DNA of 64,000 bases from Plantactinospora mayteni (GTDB lineage: Bacteria; Actinomycetota; Actinomycetes; Mycobacteriales; Micromonosporaceae), in assembly GCF_016862935.1 (NCBI RefSeq), contig NZ_BONX01000029.1, positions 31,592-95,591 on the forward strand, read 5' to 3'. Made by a program: the position numbers and the translations under genes. A model generated the notes under the pieces. That model did no database searches. It was not told where the DNA came from and worked only from the letters and a program-made list of their open reading frames with translations. Positions 49,745 to 57,574 of this stretch are shown here, piece after piece (position 1 is the stretch's first letter; each line of letters starts with the position of its first letter).

Positions 49745-50846
49745 GCTCCAACACTCCCTCTAGTAGACGGATCTTGCTGTTGCGGCAGTGGTTCGTCTCC
49801 GTACCGTCGAAACGCCCGTGTTCGAAGTAGCGGTTGGCGGCGTGTCCGCCTCCACAGAACCCGAAGTACGGGCAGCGGGCGCGGCAGGTCTCCACGCCGG
49901 CCAGGAACTCCCTCACCCACGGCGTCTGCCCGGCCGAGGCGAGAATGTCCCCCAGCGGGGTCTCCAGGACGTTTCCACTGGTGAAGTCGCCGTAGTCCGG
50001 GTCGGAGAAGCCGGCCAGCTCGGGGGAGAGCAGCACCACCGAGCCGTCGTAGCCGATGGTCGGGATGGGGTCGAGCTGCCGGGGCAGGACGTCGTCCTCG
50101 GCACCGTCGAGGACGGCAGCCGCGTACCGCAGCGACCACTCGACCTCCCGGAGGTGGATCCGGGGGTCCCGGCGCCAGGCGGCGACCAGCTCCGCCCAGA
50201 AGCCGCTGACCAGCTCGGCCGGGTGGGCGTTGCGCCGGGTGTTCACCCCCTCCGTCTCCTCGATGTTGATCCCGAGCACGTCACAGCCGAGGTCGAGGAA
50301 GTAGTCGTACAGCTCGGTGGCGAGTCCGGGCTCCGGCCGGCCCACCACACAGAGCGCCGAGTACGCGATCCCGTGCCGGCGCAGCGCCTCGACACCGGCC
50401 ATGATCCGGTCGTACGACGGCTGGCCGCCCCGGCCGACCCGCTCCCGGTTGCGTTCCCGGGGCCCGTCGACGCTGACGCTGACCCGGATCCGGTGCGTGG
50501 CGAAGAACTCGCACCAGGCGTCGTCGATCAACGTCGCGTTGGTCTGCACGTGGTGCTCGACCGACGGGTCGAAGGGCGCCAGCAGGGCCGCCAGGTGCTC
50601 CCGCCCGGCGGCGAGCGGCTCGCCACCGTGCCAGACCACCGAGAACCGCCCCTGCCGGGCCCAGTCGTTGACCGGACCGGCCACCGCAGCGGCCACCGGT
50701 ACCGTCATCCGGCGGTCCGCCGCCCGCAGCGGAAGATAGCAGTACGCACAATCGAGATTACAGAGAGTGGTCGGCTGCATGACCACGTAGCTGGGGACCG
50801 CGGCGATCCCCCGCATGCCGGAAAACTCCTGTCCACGGACTGCCAT
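49713..50846 (-). CDS. Radical SAM/SPASM peptide maturase (AmcB-like)
   Basis: A 377-residue enzyme. The radical SAM cluster motif is LCNLDCAYCYLP with Cys29, Cys33 and Cys36; the SAM-binding VVWHGGEP follows. The C-terminal SPASM region has Cys residues in CRARCPYFGFCGGGH and NHC, binding extra iron-sulfur clusters. It is predicted to form carbon-carbon crosslinks between aromatic rings and the beta-carbon of Asn-type residues in the adjacent precursor. ATG at 50846 has AGGAGG upstream. The gene order, maturase first, is unusual. The name is from memory. Confidence 0.82.
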   Translation of the reverse strand: MAVRGQEFSGMRGIAAVPSYVVMQPTTLCNLDCAYCYLPLRAADRRMTVPVAAAVAGPVNDWARQGRFSVVWHGGEPLAAGREHLAALLAPFDPSVEHHVQTNATLIDDAWCEFFATHRIRVSVSVDGPRERNRERVGRGGQPSYDRIMAGVEALRRHGIAYSALCVVGRPEPGLATELYDYFLDLGCDVLGINIEETEGVNTRRNAHPAELVSGFWAELVAAWRRDPRIHLREVEWSLRYAAAVLDGAEDDVLPRQLDPIPTIGYDGSVVLLSPELAGFSDPDYGDFTSGNVLETPLGDILASAGQTPWVREFLAGVETCRARCPYFGFCGGGHAANRYFEHGRFDGTETNHCRNSKIRLLEGVLEHARDHEPTAA

Positions 50847-51042
50847 GGCCCTCCTCCCCCGCGTCTGAGGTGCCCCTCAGGCTAGGTGGCGGTAGCCACC
50901 CGGTGAAGTCCTGACCAGGTATGCCGAGAATCACGGGCAAATATCGCGGATGCGGGTTTTGGCGTTTTTGTTGTGCTCGGACCGGCGTCGCACCCCGGCT
51001 GGCAGGGTCGCACCCCGGGTGGCCGCCGGATCGTACGCCGGG

Positions 51043-52188
51043 TCAGCCCCGGGTGTGCTGGCCGATCATGTGCACCTCGCCGGTGCCCTCGATGATCTCA
51101 CCGGCCTGCCACGCCTCGACGCCTCGGCCGGTCAGGCAGGCCAGCGCCCGGTCGGCGTCCTCGGCCGACACGATGGCGAACATGCCCACGCCCATGTTGA
51201 AGGTGGACTCCATGTCCTGGTCTTCGATCCGGCCCTTGGCCTGGACGAGGTCGAAGATCGGCTGCGGTCGCCAGGTGGCCCGGTTGACCACCGCGTCGAC
51301 GTGGTCGGGGAGTACCCGGACCAGGTTGCCGGGGATGCCGCCGCCGGTGACGTGCGCCAGGGCGCGTACCTCGGCCTCGGCGATCAGCTTCAGGCAGTCC
51401 TGCGCGTAGATCTTGGTCGGGGTCAGCAGCTCCTCGCCCAGGGTGCGCTGCTTGCCGAAGTCCTCGATCACACTGTCCAGCCGCATCCGGCCGGCGCCGA
51501 GCAGCACGTGCCGGACCAGGGAGTAGCCGTTGGAGTGCAGGCCGGACGAGCCCATCGCGATCACGACGTCGCCGACCTCGACCCGCTCCGGGCGGAGGAT
51601 CTCGCTCTCCTCCACCACACCCACACCGGTCGCCGAGACGTCGTACTCGTCGGGACGCAGCACGCCCGGGTGCTCGGCGGTCTCGCCACCGAGCAGCGCG
51701 CAGCCGGCGTACCGGCAGCCGTCGGCGATGCCGGCGCCGATCTCGGCGACCTTGTCCGGTACGACCTCGCCGCAGGCGATGTAGTCGAGCAGGAAGAGCG
51801 GCTCGGCACCGCAGGCGACCAGGTCGTCCACCACCATCGCCACCAGGTCGATGCCGACGGTGTCGTGGATGTCCATCTGCTGCGCGATGACCAGCTTGGT
51901 GCCGACCCCGTCGGTCGAGGAGGCGAGGATCGGGTTGCGGTATTTCTGGGTGTCCAACCGGAACAGGCCGGCGAAGCCGCCGATGTCGCCCATCACCTCG
52001 GGGCGCCGGGTGCCCTGCACCTTCGGCCGGAGCAGTTCGACCGCGCGCTCACCGGCGTGGATCGAGACGCCGGCGTCCGCGTACGACACGGTGCGCTTGC
52101 GACCGGACCGACCCATACCCGCCGTCCAGGGCTGATGGGTGCCACCCGGGCCGCTTCCTGCACCACTGCGCTCGGTCACGTGCGTCAC
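51043..52188 (-). CDS. purM: Phosphoribosylformylglycinamidine cyclo-ligase
   Basis: A 381-residue enzyme of purine synthesis that closes the imidazole ring to make AIR. The conserved start is SYADAGVSIHAGERAVELL, with ATP-binding DGVGTKLVIA and GLHSNGYSLVR. GTG at 52188 is chosen because AAGGGGAG lies at 8 bases, and the N-terminus then begins with Thr/His-rich sequence before the conserved block. The longer frame reaches 52311 without family likeness. It lies downstream of purF on the same strand. Confidence 0.94.
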   Translation of the reverse strand: MTHVTERSGAGSGPGGTHQPWTAGMGRSGRKRTVSYADAGVSIHAGERAVELLRPKVQGTRRPEVMGDIGGFAGLFRLDTQKYRNPILASSTDGVGTKLVIAQQMDIHDTVGIDLVAMVVDDLVACGAEPLFLLDYIACGEVVPDKVAEIGAGIADGCRYAGCALLGGETAEHPGVLRPDEYDVSATGVGVVEESEILRPERVEVGDVVIAMGSSGLHSNGYSLVRHVLLGAGRMRLDSVIEDFGKQRTLGEELLTPTKIYAQDCLKLIAEAEVRALAHVTGGGIPGNLVRVLPDHVDAVVNRATWRPQPIFDLVQAKGRIEDQDMESTFNMGVGMFAIVSAEDADRALACLTGRGVEAWQAGEIIEGTGEVHMIGQHTRG

Positions 52189-52332
52189 GGTTCTCCCCTT
52201 AGTGGTTCTCGCGGCTGGCCGCGTCGGTCGCGGTCGAGGATCGCTCGACTTCGTGCTGCCCGGCCGGATGTGTCCGGTTGGGCCGGTCCTGTCGCCGGGC
52301 GTCGTGCCCATGAGCCGCGCCCGACGTGGTGC

Positions 52333-53898
52333 CTACGCGTGCGACGACACCTCGCCGCCACTGGAACTGCTCACGAACGGCTGACCGCCCGGACCGCGGG
52401 TGGCCCCGGCCGAGGCCACCTCCTCCGCCCCCGCGCCGGCGACCCGGCGGTCAACTCCTTCGAGTACGTGCTTGCCGATCAGGTTTCCCGCCGGCAACTC
52501 GATCGGGTATTCGCCGTCGAAGCAGGCCCGACAGAGCCGGGTCTTCGGCTGCTCGGTGGCCGCGATGAGACCGGCCAGCGAGACGTACCCGAGGCTGTCC
52601 GACCCGATCGACCGACGGATGCCCTCGTTGTCCAGCCCGTTGGCGAGCAGCTCCGCCCGGGTGGCGAAGTCGATGCCGTAGAAGCAGGGCCAGTTGACCG
52701 GCGGTGAGGAGATCCGGACGTGCACCTCCAGCGCGCCGGCCTCGCGCAGCATCCGGACGATCGCCCGCTGGGTGTTGCCCCGCACGATCGAGTCGTCCAC
52801 GACGACCACGCGCTTGCCCCGGACGTTCTCCCGGAGCGGGTTGAGTTTGAGCCGGATGCCGAGCTGGCGGAGCGTCTGCGACGGCTGGATGAAGGTGCGC
52901 CCGACGTACGGGTTCTTCATCAGGCCGGCGCCGTAGGTGATGCCGGACTCCTCCGCGTAGCCGATCGCGGCCGGAGTCCCGGACTCCGGGACCGGGATCA
53001 CCAGGTCGGCCTCGACCGGGTGCTCCCGGGCGAGCCGCCGGCCGATGCCGACCCGGGCGGCATGGATGTTGCGGCCGGCGATCGTGGTGTCCGGCCGGGC
53101 GATGTAGACGTACTCGAAGAGACAGCCCTTCGGCTCCGGCGCGGCGAACCGGGCGGACCGCAGGCCGTGCTCGTCGATGGCGATCAGCTCGCCGGGCTCG
53201 ACCTCGCGGACCACGCTCGCCCCGACGATGTCCAGCGCGGCGGTCTCGCTCGCCACCACCCAGCCGCGCTCCAGCCGGCCGAGCACCAGCGGACGGACCC
53301 CGTGCGGGTCACGGGCGGCGTAGAGGGTGGTCTCGTCCATGAAGACGAAGCTGAACGCGCCGCGCAGGGTCGGCAGCACCTCCAGCGCGGCGGCCTCGAC
53401 CGAGAGGTCGGGGCGGCTGGCCAGCAGCGTGGTCACCAGGGCGGTGTCGGAGGTCGACCCGTCCGAGTCCATGCCGCGCTCGATCGCGTCCCGGGCCAGC
53501 TCGGCGGTGTTGACCAGGTTGCCGTTGTGTGCCAGCGCGATCGTGGTGCCCGCCGTGTTGGCCCGGATGGTCGGTTGGGCGTTTTCCCAGGTCGAGCCGC
53601 CGGTGGTGGAGTATCGGGTGTGCCCGATCGCCAGGTGACCGCGCAGGCTCGCCAGCGTCGGCTCGTCGAAGACCTGGGCGACCAGGCCGAGATCCTTGTA
53701 GACCACCACGCCCGACCCGTCGCTGACGGCGATGCCGGCAGCCTCCTGACCCCGGTGCTGGAGCGCGTAGAGACCGAAGTAGGTGAGCTTCGCCACCTCT
53801 TCGCCCGGCGCCCAGACTCCGAAAACGCCGCACGCGTCCTGCGGACCGGGTCGTTGGGGGTCGAGGTCATGGCTCAACCGGCCGTCGCCTCGGGGCAC
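52333..53898 (-). CDS. purF: Amidophosphoribosyltransferase
   Basis: A 521-residue enzyme that catalyses the first step of purine synthesis from PRPP and glutamine. The nucleophile Cys is in DACGVFGVW, which follows a short N-terminal propeptide. The PRPP motif is VVVVDDSIVRGNT, and SPNGNLVN-like sequence with LAHNGNLVNT is in the glutaminase domain. GTG at 53898 has GAGGGAG upstream. The C-terminal part has a Gly/Ser/Ala tail. Together with purM it forms a unit of two genes on the minus strand. Confidence 0.94.
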   Translation of the reverse strand: MPRGDGRLSHDLDPQRPGPQDACGVFGVWAPGEEVAKLTYFGLYALQHRGQEAAGIAVSDGSGVVVYKDLGLVAQVFDEPTLASLRGHLAIGHTRYSTTGGSTWENAQPTIRANTAGTTIALAHNGNLVNTAELARDAIERGMDSDGSTSDTALVTTLLASRPDLSVEAAALEVLPTLRGAFSFVFMDETTLYAARDPHGVRPLVLGRLERGWVVASETAALDIVGASVVREVEPGELIAIDEHGLRSARFAAPEPKGCLFEYVYIARPDTTIAGRNIHAARVGIGRRLAREHPVEADLVIPVPESGTPAAIGYAEESGITYGAGLMKNPYVGRTFIQPSQTLRQLGIRLKLNPLRENVRGKRVVVVDDSIVRGNTQRAIVRMLREAGALEVHVRISSPPVNWPCFYGIDFATRAELLANGLDNEGIRRSIGSDSLGYVSLAGLIAATEQPKTRLCRACFDGEYPIELPAGNLIGKHVLEGVDRRVAGAGAEEVASAGATRGPGGQPFVSSSSGGEVSSHA

Positions 53899-54049
53899 CT
53901 GCCGCTCCCTCTTGCTGATCTGCTCGGACTCGCCTGTCGCCCGGGTGATTTCGGGTTCCGTCGACTCAGACAGTGTACGCGAACCGCAGCCGACACAGAG
54001 AGCCACGTTATGGCGCCCGTAAGTGACGGATGGTGATGGAAGAGTGCGA

Positions 54050-54403
54050 CTAAATGGGAAGATAAGGGGAGATATCCGAACGATTGCCGCTGGTTTGCAG
54101 CAGACCCTCGTCGACCGCCGCTGACCACGACATCCGCCCGGTCGCCAGCCGGATCCACGTCTCCGGTGCCATCTCCACCACGTTCGGCGGCGTGCCACGG
54201 GTATGTCGCGGCCCGACACAACACTGGATCGCCCCATAGGGTGGCACCCGGACCTCCACCGCCCGCCCCGGCGCCGCGCGGGACAGATCGCTCAGTAGGG
54301 TACGGACGGCGTCACGCAGCGTCGTCCGATCCGGCGTACGGCCGGCGTCGAGGTCCGCCAGCGCGGCCGTGACCGCTGCGGACTTATTGTGCGGAGAGGA
54401 CAC
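54050..54403 (-). CDS. Sterol carrier-like protein
   Basis: A 117-residue soluble protein: an N-terminal helix (AAVTAALADLDAG), then VRVPPYGAIQCCVG, and the SCP2-like ending PNVVEMAPETWIRLATGRMSW. It resembles the sterol-carrier family protein found beside purF in actinobacteria. No ligand is known. GTG at 54403 starts it. It runs towards purF, with an intergenic space of 151 bases that contains TACACT on the minus strand as a candidate purF -10 box. Confidence 0.8.
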   Translation of the reverse strand: MSSPHNKSAAVTAALADLDAGRTPDRTTLRDAVRTLLSDLSRAAPGRAVEVRVPPYGAIQCCVGPRHTRGTPPNVVEMAPETWIRLATGRMSWSAAVDEGLLQTSGNRSDISPYLPI

Positions 54404-54555
54404 CTCGGGACGATACGATCCGGCTTCGTGGCATTTTTCGGCGCCCCTGGGTCGCGCTCATCCGGTCGGACAAGGCATAGTTGCCGACGGTGTAGTCGTA
54501 TGGGTTGATCCCCGCCGACGACGGGTCGGCGGTGGAGCCCCGGAAGGCGGTGGAT

Positions 54556-56568
54556 GTGACAGCACACCGACGAGCCTGGATCTCCCGGGCCGGTGTGGTC
54601 GTGGCGCTGGCAGCCAGCGCTGTATTCGCTCTCCCCACCACACCAGCATTGGCTGACGACCCAACAGTGAGCATCACCGGGGTTAACGCCAGCCTCAACG
54701 CCGGGCAGGCGACCACGCTCAACTTCAGCGTCAAGAACAACAACAGCGGTGGTCTGCTGGGCGGGGAGACCTCGTTCGACATCAGCGTGACCAGCACCTT
54801 CAACGAGTTGCAGTGCCAGGGCAACTGCGACGTCAGGGACACGATCGGATTCGGCGACACAAAGGCATACAGCGTCACGCTGCGTGCCGGGAACGTCGCG
54901 GCCGGTCAGAGTCGGTCCGGCAATGTCCGGGTCACCGCCAACGTCGGCAATGACAGCGCCGCGGCCCAGCGGAACATCACGGTGCGCGGGCCGGAGGCGC
55001 CGCCGCCGGCGCAGACGGTTGCCGAGGTGTCGGGGCGGATCACCAACGAGGCCACCGGTGACGGGGTGCCCAACGCCAGCGTCCGGCTCACCGACGGGCA
55101 GGGTCGTACGCACAGCGCGACCACGAGCAGCAACGGCAACTACCGGTTCACCGGCTCGCAGGACCGGCCGATCGCGCCGGGACGGCTCCAGATCCGGGCC
55201 ACCAAGGACGGCATCACCGACACCAAGGACGTGACCGCCAACGCCGGCGCCCGGATCAACAACCAGGGCATCCAGCTCGCCCTGGCCGGTGCGCCGACCG
55301 CGACGCCGGACGTCTCGGCGGAGCCGACCGATGACGCCGCCGAGGACGAGCCGACCGATGACGCCGGCGCCGAGGAGAGCCAGGACGCGGGCGCGCCGGA
55401 CCAGGCCGCCAACGAGGATTCCGGCGGCGGTCTCGGGTCATGGGTGCTGATCCTGGCCGGCGGTCTGCTGGTCGCGCTCGGTGTCGGCGCGATCGTGCTG
55501 CTGCTGATGCGCCGCAAGGAAGACGGCGGCGATGACGACGAGGACGGACCGGGCGGGCCGGGGCCACGGGGCGCCGGGGCCGGCCGGGGCGGTTACCGGG
55601 ACGACGATGCGACCCGGGTCACCAACCGCGCCGGTGCCGGAGCCGACCCGACGATGGTCAACCGGGGCGGCAACCTGGCCGACGCACCGACCATGATGCA
55701 CAGTGCTCCGCTCGTCGACGACGAGTTCCCGGACCCGTACGGTGCGCCGCTGCCCGGGCCGCAGACGCCGGGTTACGGCGGCGGCGGACAGCAGGGCTGG
55801 GGCAACAACGCCAACGGCTACGGTGACCGGCCCGGCTCGGGCGCCGGGGCGTACGGCAACGCACCTGGTTCGGGTGCCGGCTATGGTGCACCCGCCTCCG
55901 GGGCCGGCTACGGCAACGCTCCCGGATCGGGTGCCGGCTACGGTGCACCGGTCTCCGGCAGCGGCGGATACTCCGCCAACGGTTCTGCCGGCTACGACGA
56001 CGGATACGACGAGCCGACCGGCCGCTACACCGGTGGCCGGGGCGGCACCGACGAGTACGCCCCGGCGGCCGACCCGTACGAGACCAACGCCTACCGTCCG
56101 TCCTCGGGTGCCGGCCAGGGTGGCTACGAGCCCACCCAGCAGTACGGCCGGGACGACGACGGCTACGACGCCGGAGGTTACGGCGCGGCGGGCCGGGGCG
56201 GCTACGGCGACGAGCCGCGCACCGGTGCCGGGTACGACCGTGCCGACGACGGGTACGACCAGCAGCAGGGCTACGACACCCGGGCCGGCGGCTACGACCA
56301 GCAGCAGGGCTACGACGCCGACCGGGGCGGCTACGACCAGCCGACCACCGGTGGCGGCTACGACCAGCGGCGCGGTGGCTACCAGGACCAGAACGGCTAC
56401 GACGACCGCGCTGGCCAGAACGGCTACGACGACCGTGCCGGCTACGACCAGCAGCAGCAGGCTGGCGGTTACTACGACGACGCGCCGCAGGCCGGGCACA
56501 GCCGGTCCGGTGCGCCGCAGCAGCCGAGCCGTTCGGAGCGCCGCTCACTCGACTGGTTGGACGACTGA
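54556..56568 (+). CDS. Secreted/membrane-anchored protein with long Gly/Tyr/Asp tail
   Basis: A 670-residue protein. A signal peptide (AWISRAGVVVALAASAVFAL) is followed by an extracellular domain of beta character (about residues 35-150), a carboxypeptidase regulatory-like (CarboxypepD_reg) fold around 155-240, and an acidic stalk. A membrane helix, LGSWVLILAGGLLVALGVGA, lies near 290-320. The cytoplasmic tail of about 350 residues is low complexity: GSGAGYGAP, GYDQQQGYD and Arg/Tyr/Asp units. Thr motifs DDATRV, DPTMV and DAPTMM could be kinase sites. GTG at 54556 has GGAAGG upstream. Function unknown. Confidence 0.78.
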   Translation: MTAHRRAWISRAGVVVALAASAVFALPTTPALADDPTVSITGVNASLNAGQATTLNFSVKNNNSGGLLGGETSFDISVTSTFNELQCQGNCDVRDTIGFGDTKAYSVTLRAGNVAAGQSRSGNVRVTANVGNDSAAAQRNITVRGPEAPPPAQTVAEVSGRITNEATGDGVPNASVRLTDGQGRTHSATTSSNGNYRFTGSQDRPIAPGRLQIRATKDGITDTKDVTANAGARINNQGIQLALAGAPTATPDVSAEPTDDAAEDEPTDDAGAEESQDAGAPDQAANEDSGGGLGSWVLILAGGLLVALGVGAIVLLLMRRKEDGGDDDEDGPGGPGPRGAGAGRGGYRDDDATRVTNRAGAGADPTMVNRGGNLADAPTMMHSAPLVDDEFPDPYGAPLPGPQTPGYGGGGQQGWGNNANGYGDRPGSGAGAYGNAPGSGAGYGAPASGAGYGNAPGSGAGYGAPVSGSGGYSANGSAGYDDGYDEPTGRYTGGRGGTDEYAPAADPYETNAYRPSSGAGQGGYEPTQQYGRDDDGYDAGGYGAAGRGGYGDEPRTGAGYDRADDGYDQQQGYDTRAGGYDQQQGYDADRGGYDQPTTGGGYDQRRGGYQDQNGYDDRAGQNGYDDRAGYDQQQQAGGYYDDAPQAGHSRSGAPQQPSRSERRSLDWLDD

Positions 56569-56595
56569 CCGAGTCGACCCGCACGACGTAAACCC

Positions 56596-56633
56596 GCAGG
56601 GGCCCGGTTCGCGATGGCGAGCCGGGCCCCTGC
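56596..56633. terminator. Terminator after the tail-rich membrane protein
   Basis: GCAGGGGCCCGG (56596-56607) pairs perfectly with CCGGGCCCCTGC (56622-56633); TCGC and GCGA extend the stem inside the loop. Confidence 0.8.
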
Positions 56634-56660
56634 CGGTTCTCAGCACCGCGTGCCGACCCG

Positions 56661-56734
56661 CACCTCGACAGGAAAGACCGCACCTCGACGGGAAAGACAG
56701 GGCCTCGGCGGGAAAGCGGGCCTCGACGGGAAAG
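56661..56734. repeat. Four short tandem repeats before the ComB-like gene end
   Basis: Units of 16-20 bases sharing CCTCGACGGGAAAG lie at 56661, 56681, 56701 and 56719. They are between the convergent genes and end eight bases before the ComB stop. Confidence 0.75.
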
Positions 56735-56741
56735 GTCCTGC

Positions 56742-57527
56742 TCAGGCCGGCGAGTAGACGCCGTTGCGGAGTACCGGCACCACGTCGGAGACGCCGACCT
56801 GGACCGCGATCTCGACGTCCTGGCCGAATCCCCGGGTCACGAGTTCCCGCCCCGAGACGCTGCCCCGGACCGCCGCCGGTACGTCGGGAAGGCTGTTCAG
56901 CGCGGCCAGCGCCAGCGCCGCCTCGACGGAGAGCCCACCGGACACCGTGGAGAGTGCGTCCAGTACGGCCGCAGCGCCGAGCTGGTCCTCGACGGCGGGC
57001 CGGAGACTCTCGTCCGGCCAGCGTTCCCCCGCCGCCACGATGCCGATCGGTGCCGTGGTCGAGCCGTACCCCTGGGCGAGGAGCCAGCGCCCGACGGCGG
57101 TGGCGTTACGCAGGCAGGCCGCCACCACCGGCAGCCCGGTGGCGCTGGCGGCGGCACTGATCGCCGAACCGTTCGGGGACGGCAACACCAGCTCCGGTAC
57201 GACCGGAGCGGTGTGCAGGGCTGCCGGGGAGAGCGACCAGGGATGGTCCGGCGTCACCGCGCGACGACCGACGGCGGCCACCGCGCCGACCCGGGTGGCG
57301 TACTCGGCGGCCTGGGCGCCCCAGGGGAACGGGTGCACCCGCATCCCCCGGGCGACCGCCACCTCGACGGACGTGGTGAAGGAGAGTACGTCCACCACCA
57401 CCAGCACCGCGCAGACCCGGCTCAGCTCGGCCGCGCCGGCCAGCCCCCAGTCCAGCCTGGCGCCGGTACCGGGCTGGGCGTAGACCGACTCCGCCGAGTC
57501 GTCCGATGGTCCGGTCAGCTCCGTCAC
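56742..57527 (-). CDS. 2-phosphosulfolactate phosphatase (ComB-like)
   Basis: A 261-residue protein of the ComB family: VVVVDVLSFTTSVEVAVARG, then VVPELVLPSPNGSAISAAAS and VVAACLRNATAVGRWL. In methanogens ComB cleaves phosphate from phosphosulfolactate on the way to coenzyme M. Actinobacterial homologues next to purine genes do not have that pathway, so the substrate here is unknown. GTG at 57527 is preferred to an upstream Arg-rich extension. It is transcribed from the same strand as purL, 47 bases downstream. Confidence 0.85.
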   Translation of the reverse strand: MTELTGPSDDSAESVYAQPGTGARLDWGLAGAAELSRVCAVLVVVDVLSFTTSVEVAVARGMRVHPFPWGAQAAEYATRVGAVAAVGRRAVTPDHPWSLSPAALHTAPVVPELVLPSPNGSAISAAASATGLPVVAACLRNATAVGRWLLAQGYGSTTAPIGIVAAGERWPDESLRPAVEDQLGAAAVLDALSTVSGGLSVEAALALAALNSLPDVPAAVRGSVSGRELVTRGFGQDVEIAVQVGVSDVVPVLRNGVYSPA

Positions 57528-57574
57528 GATGCGGTTCCTTCGCCACCGGAAGATCCGACCGCCGCGCAGTCGGA

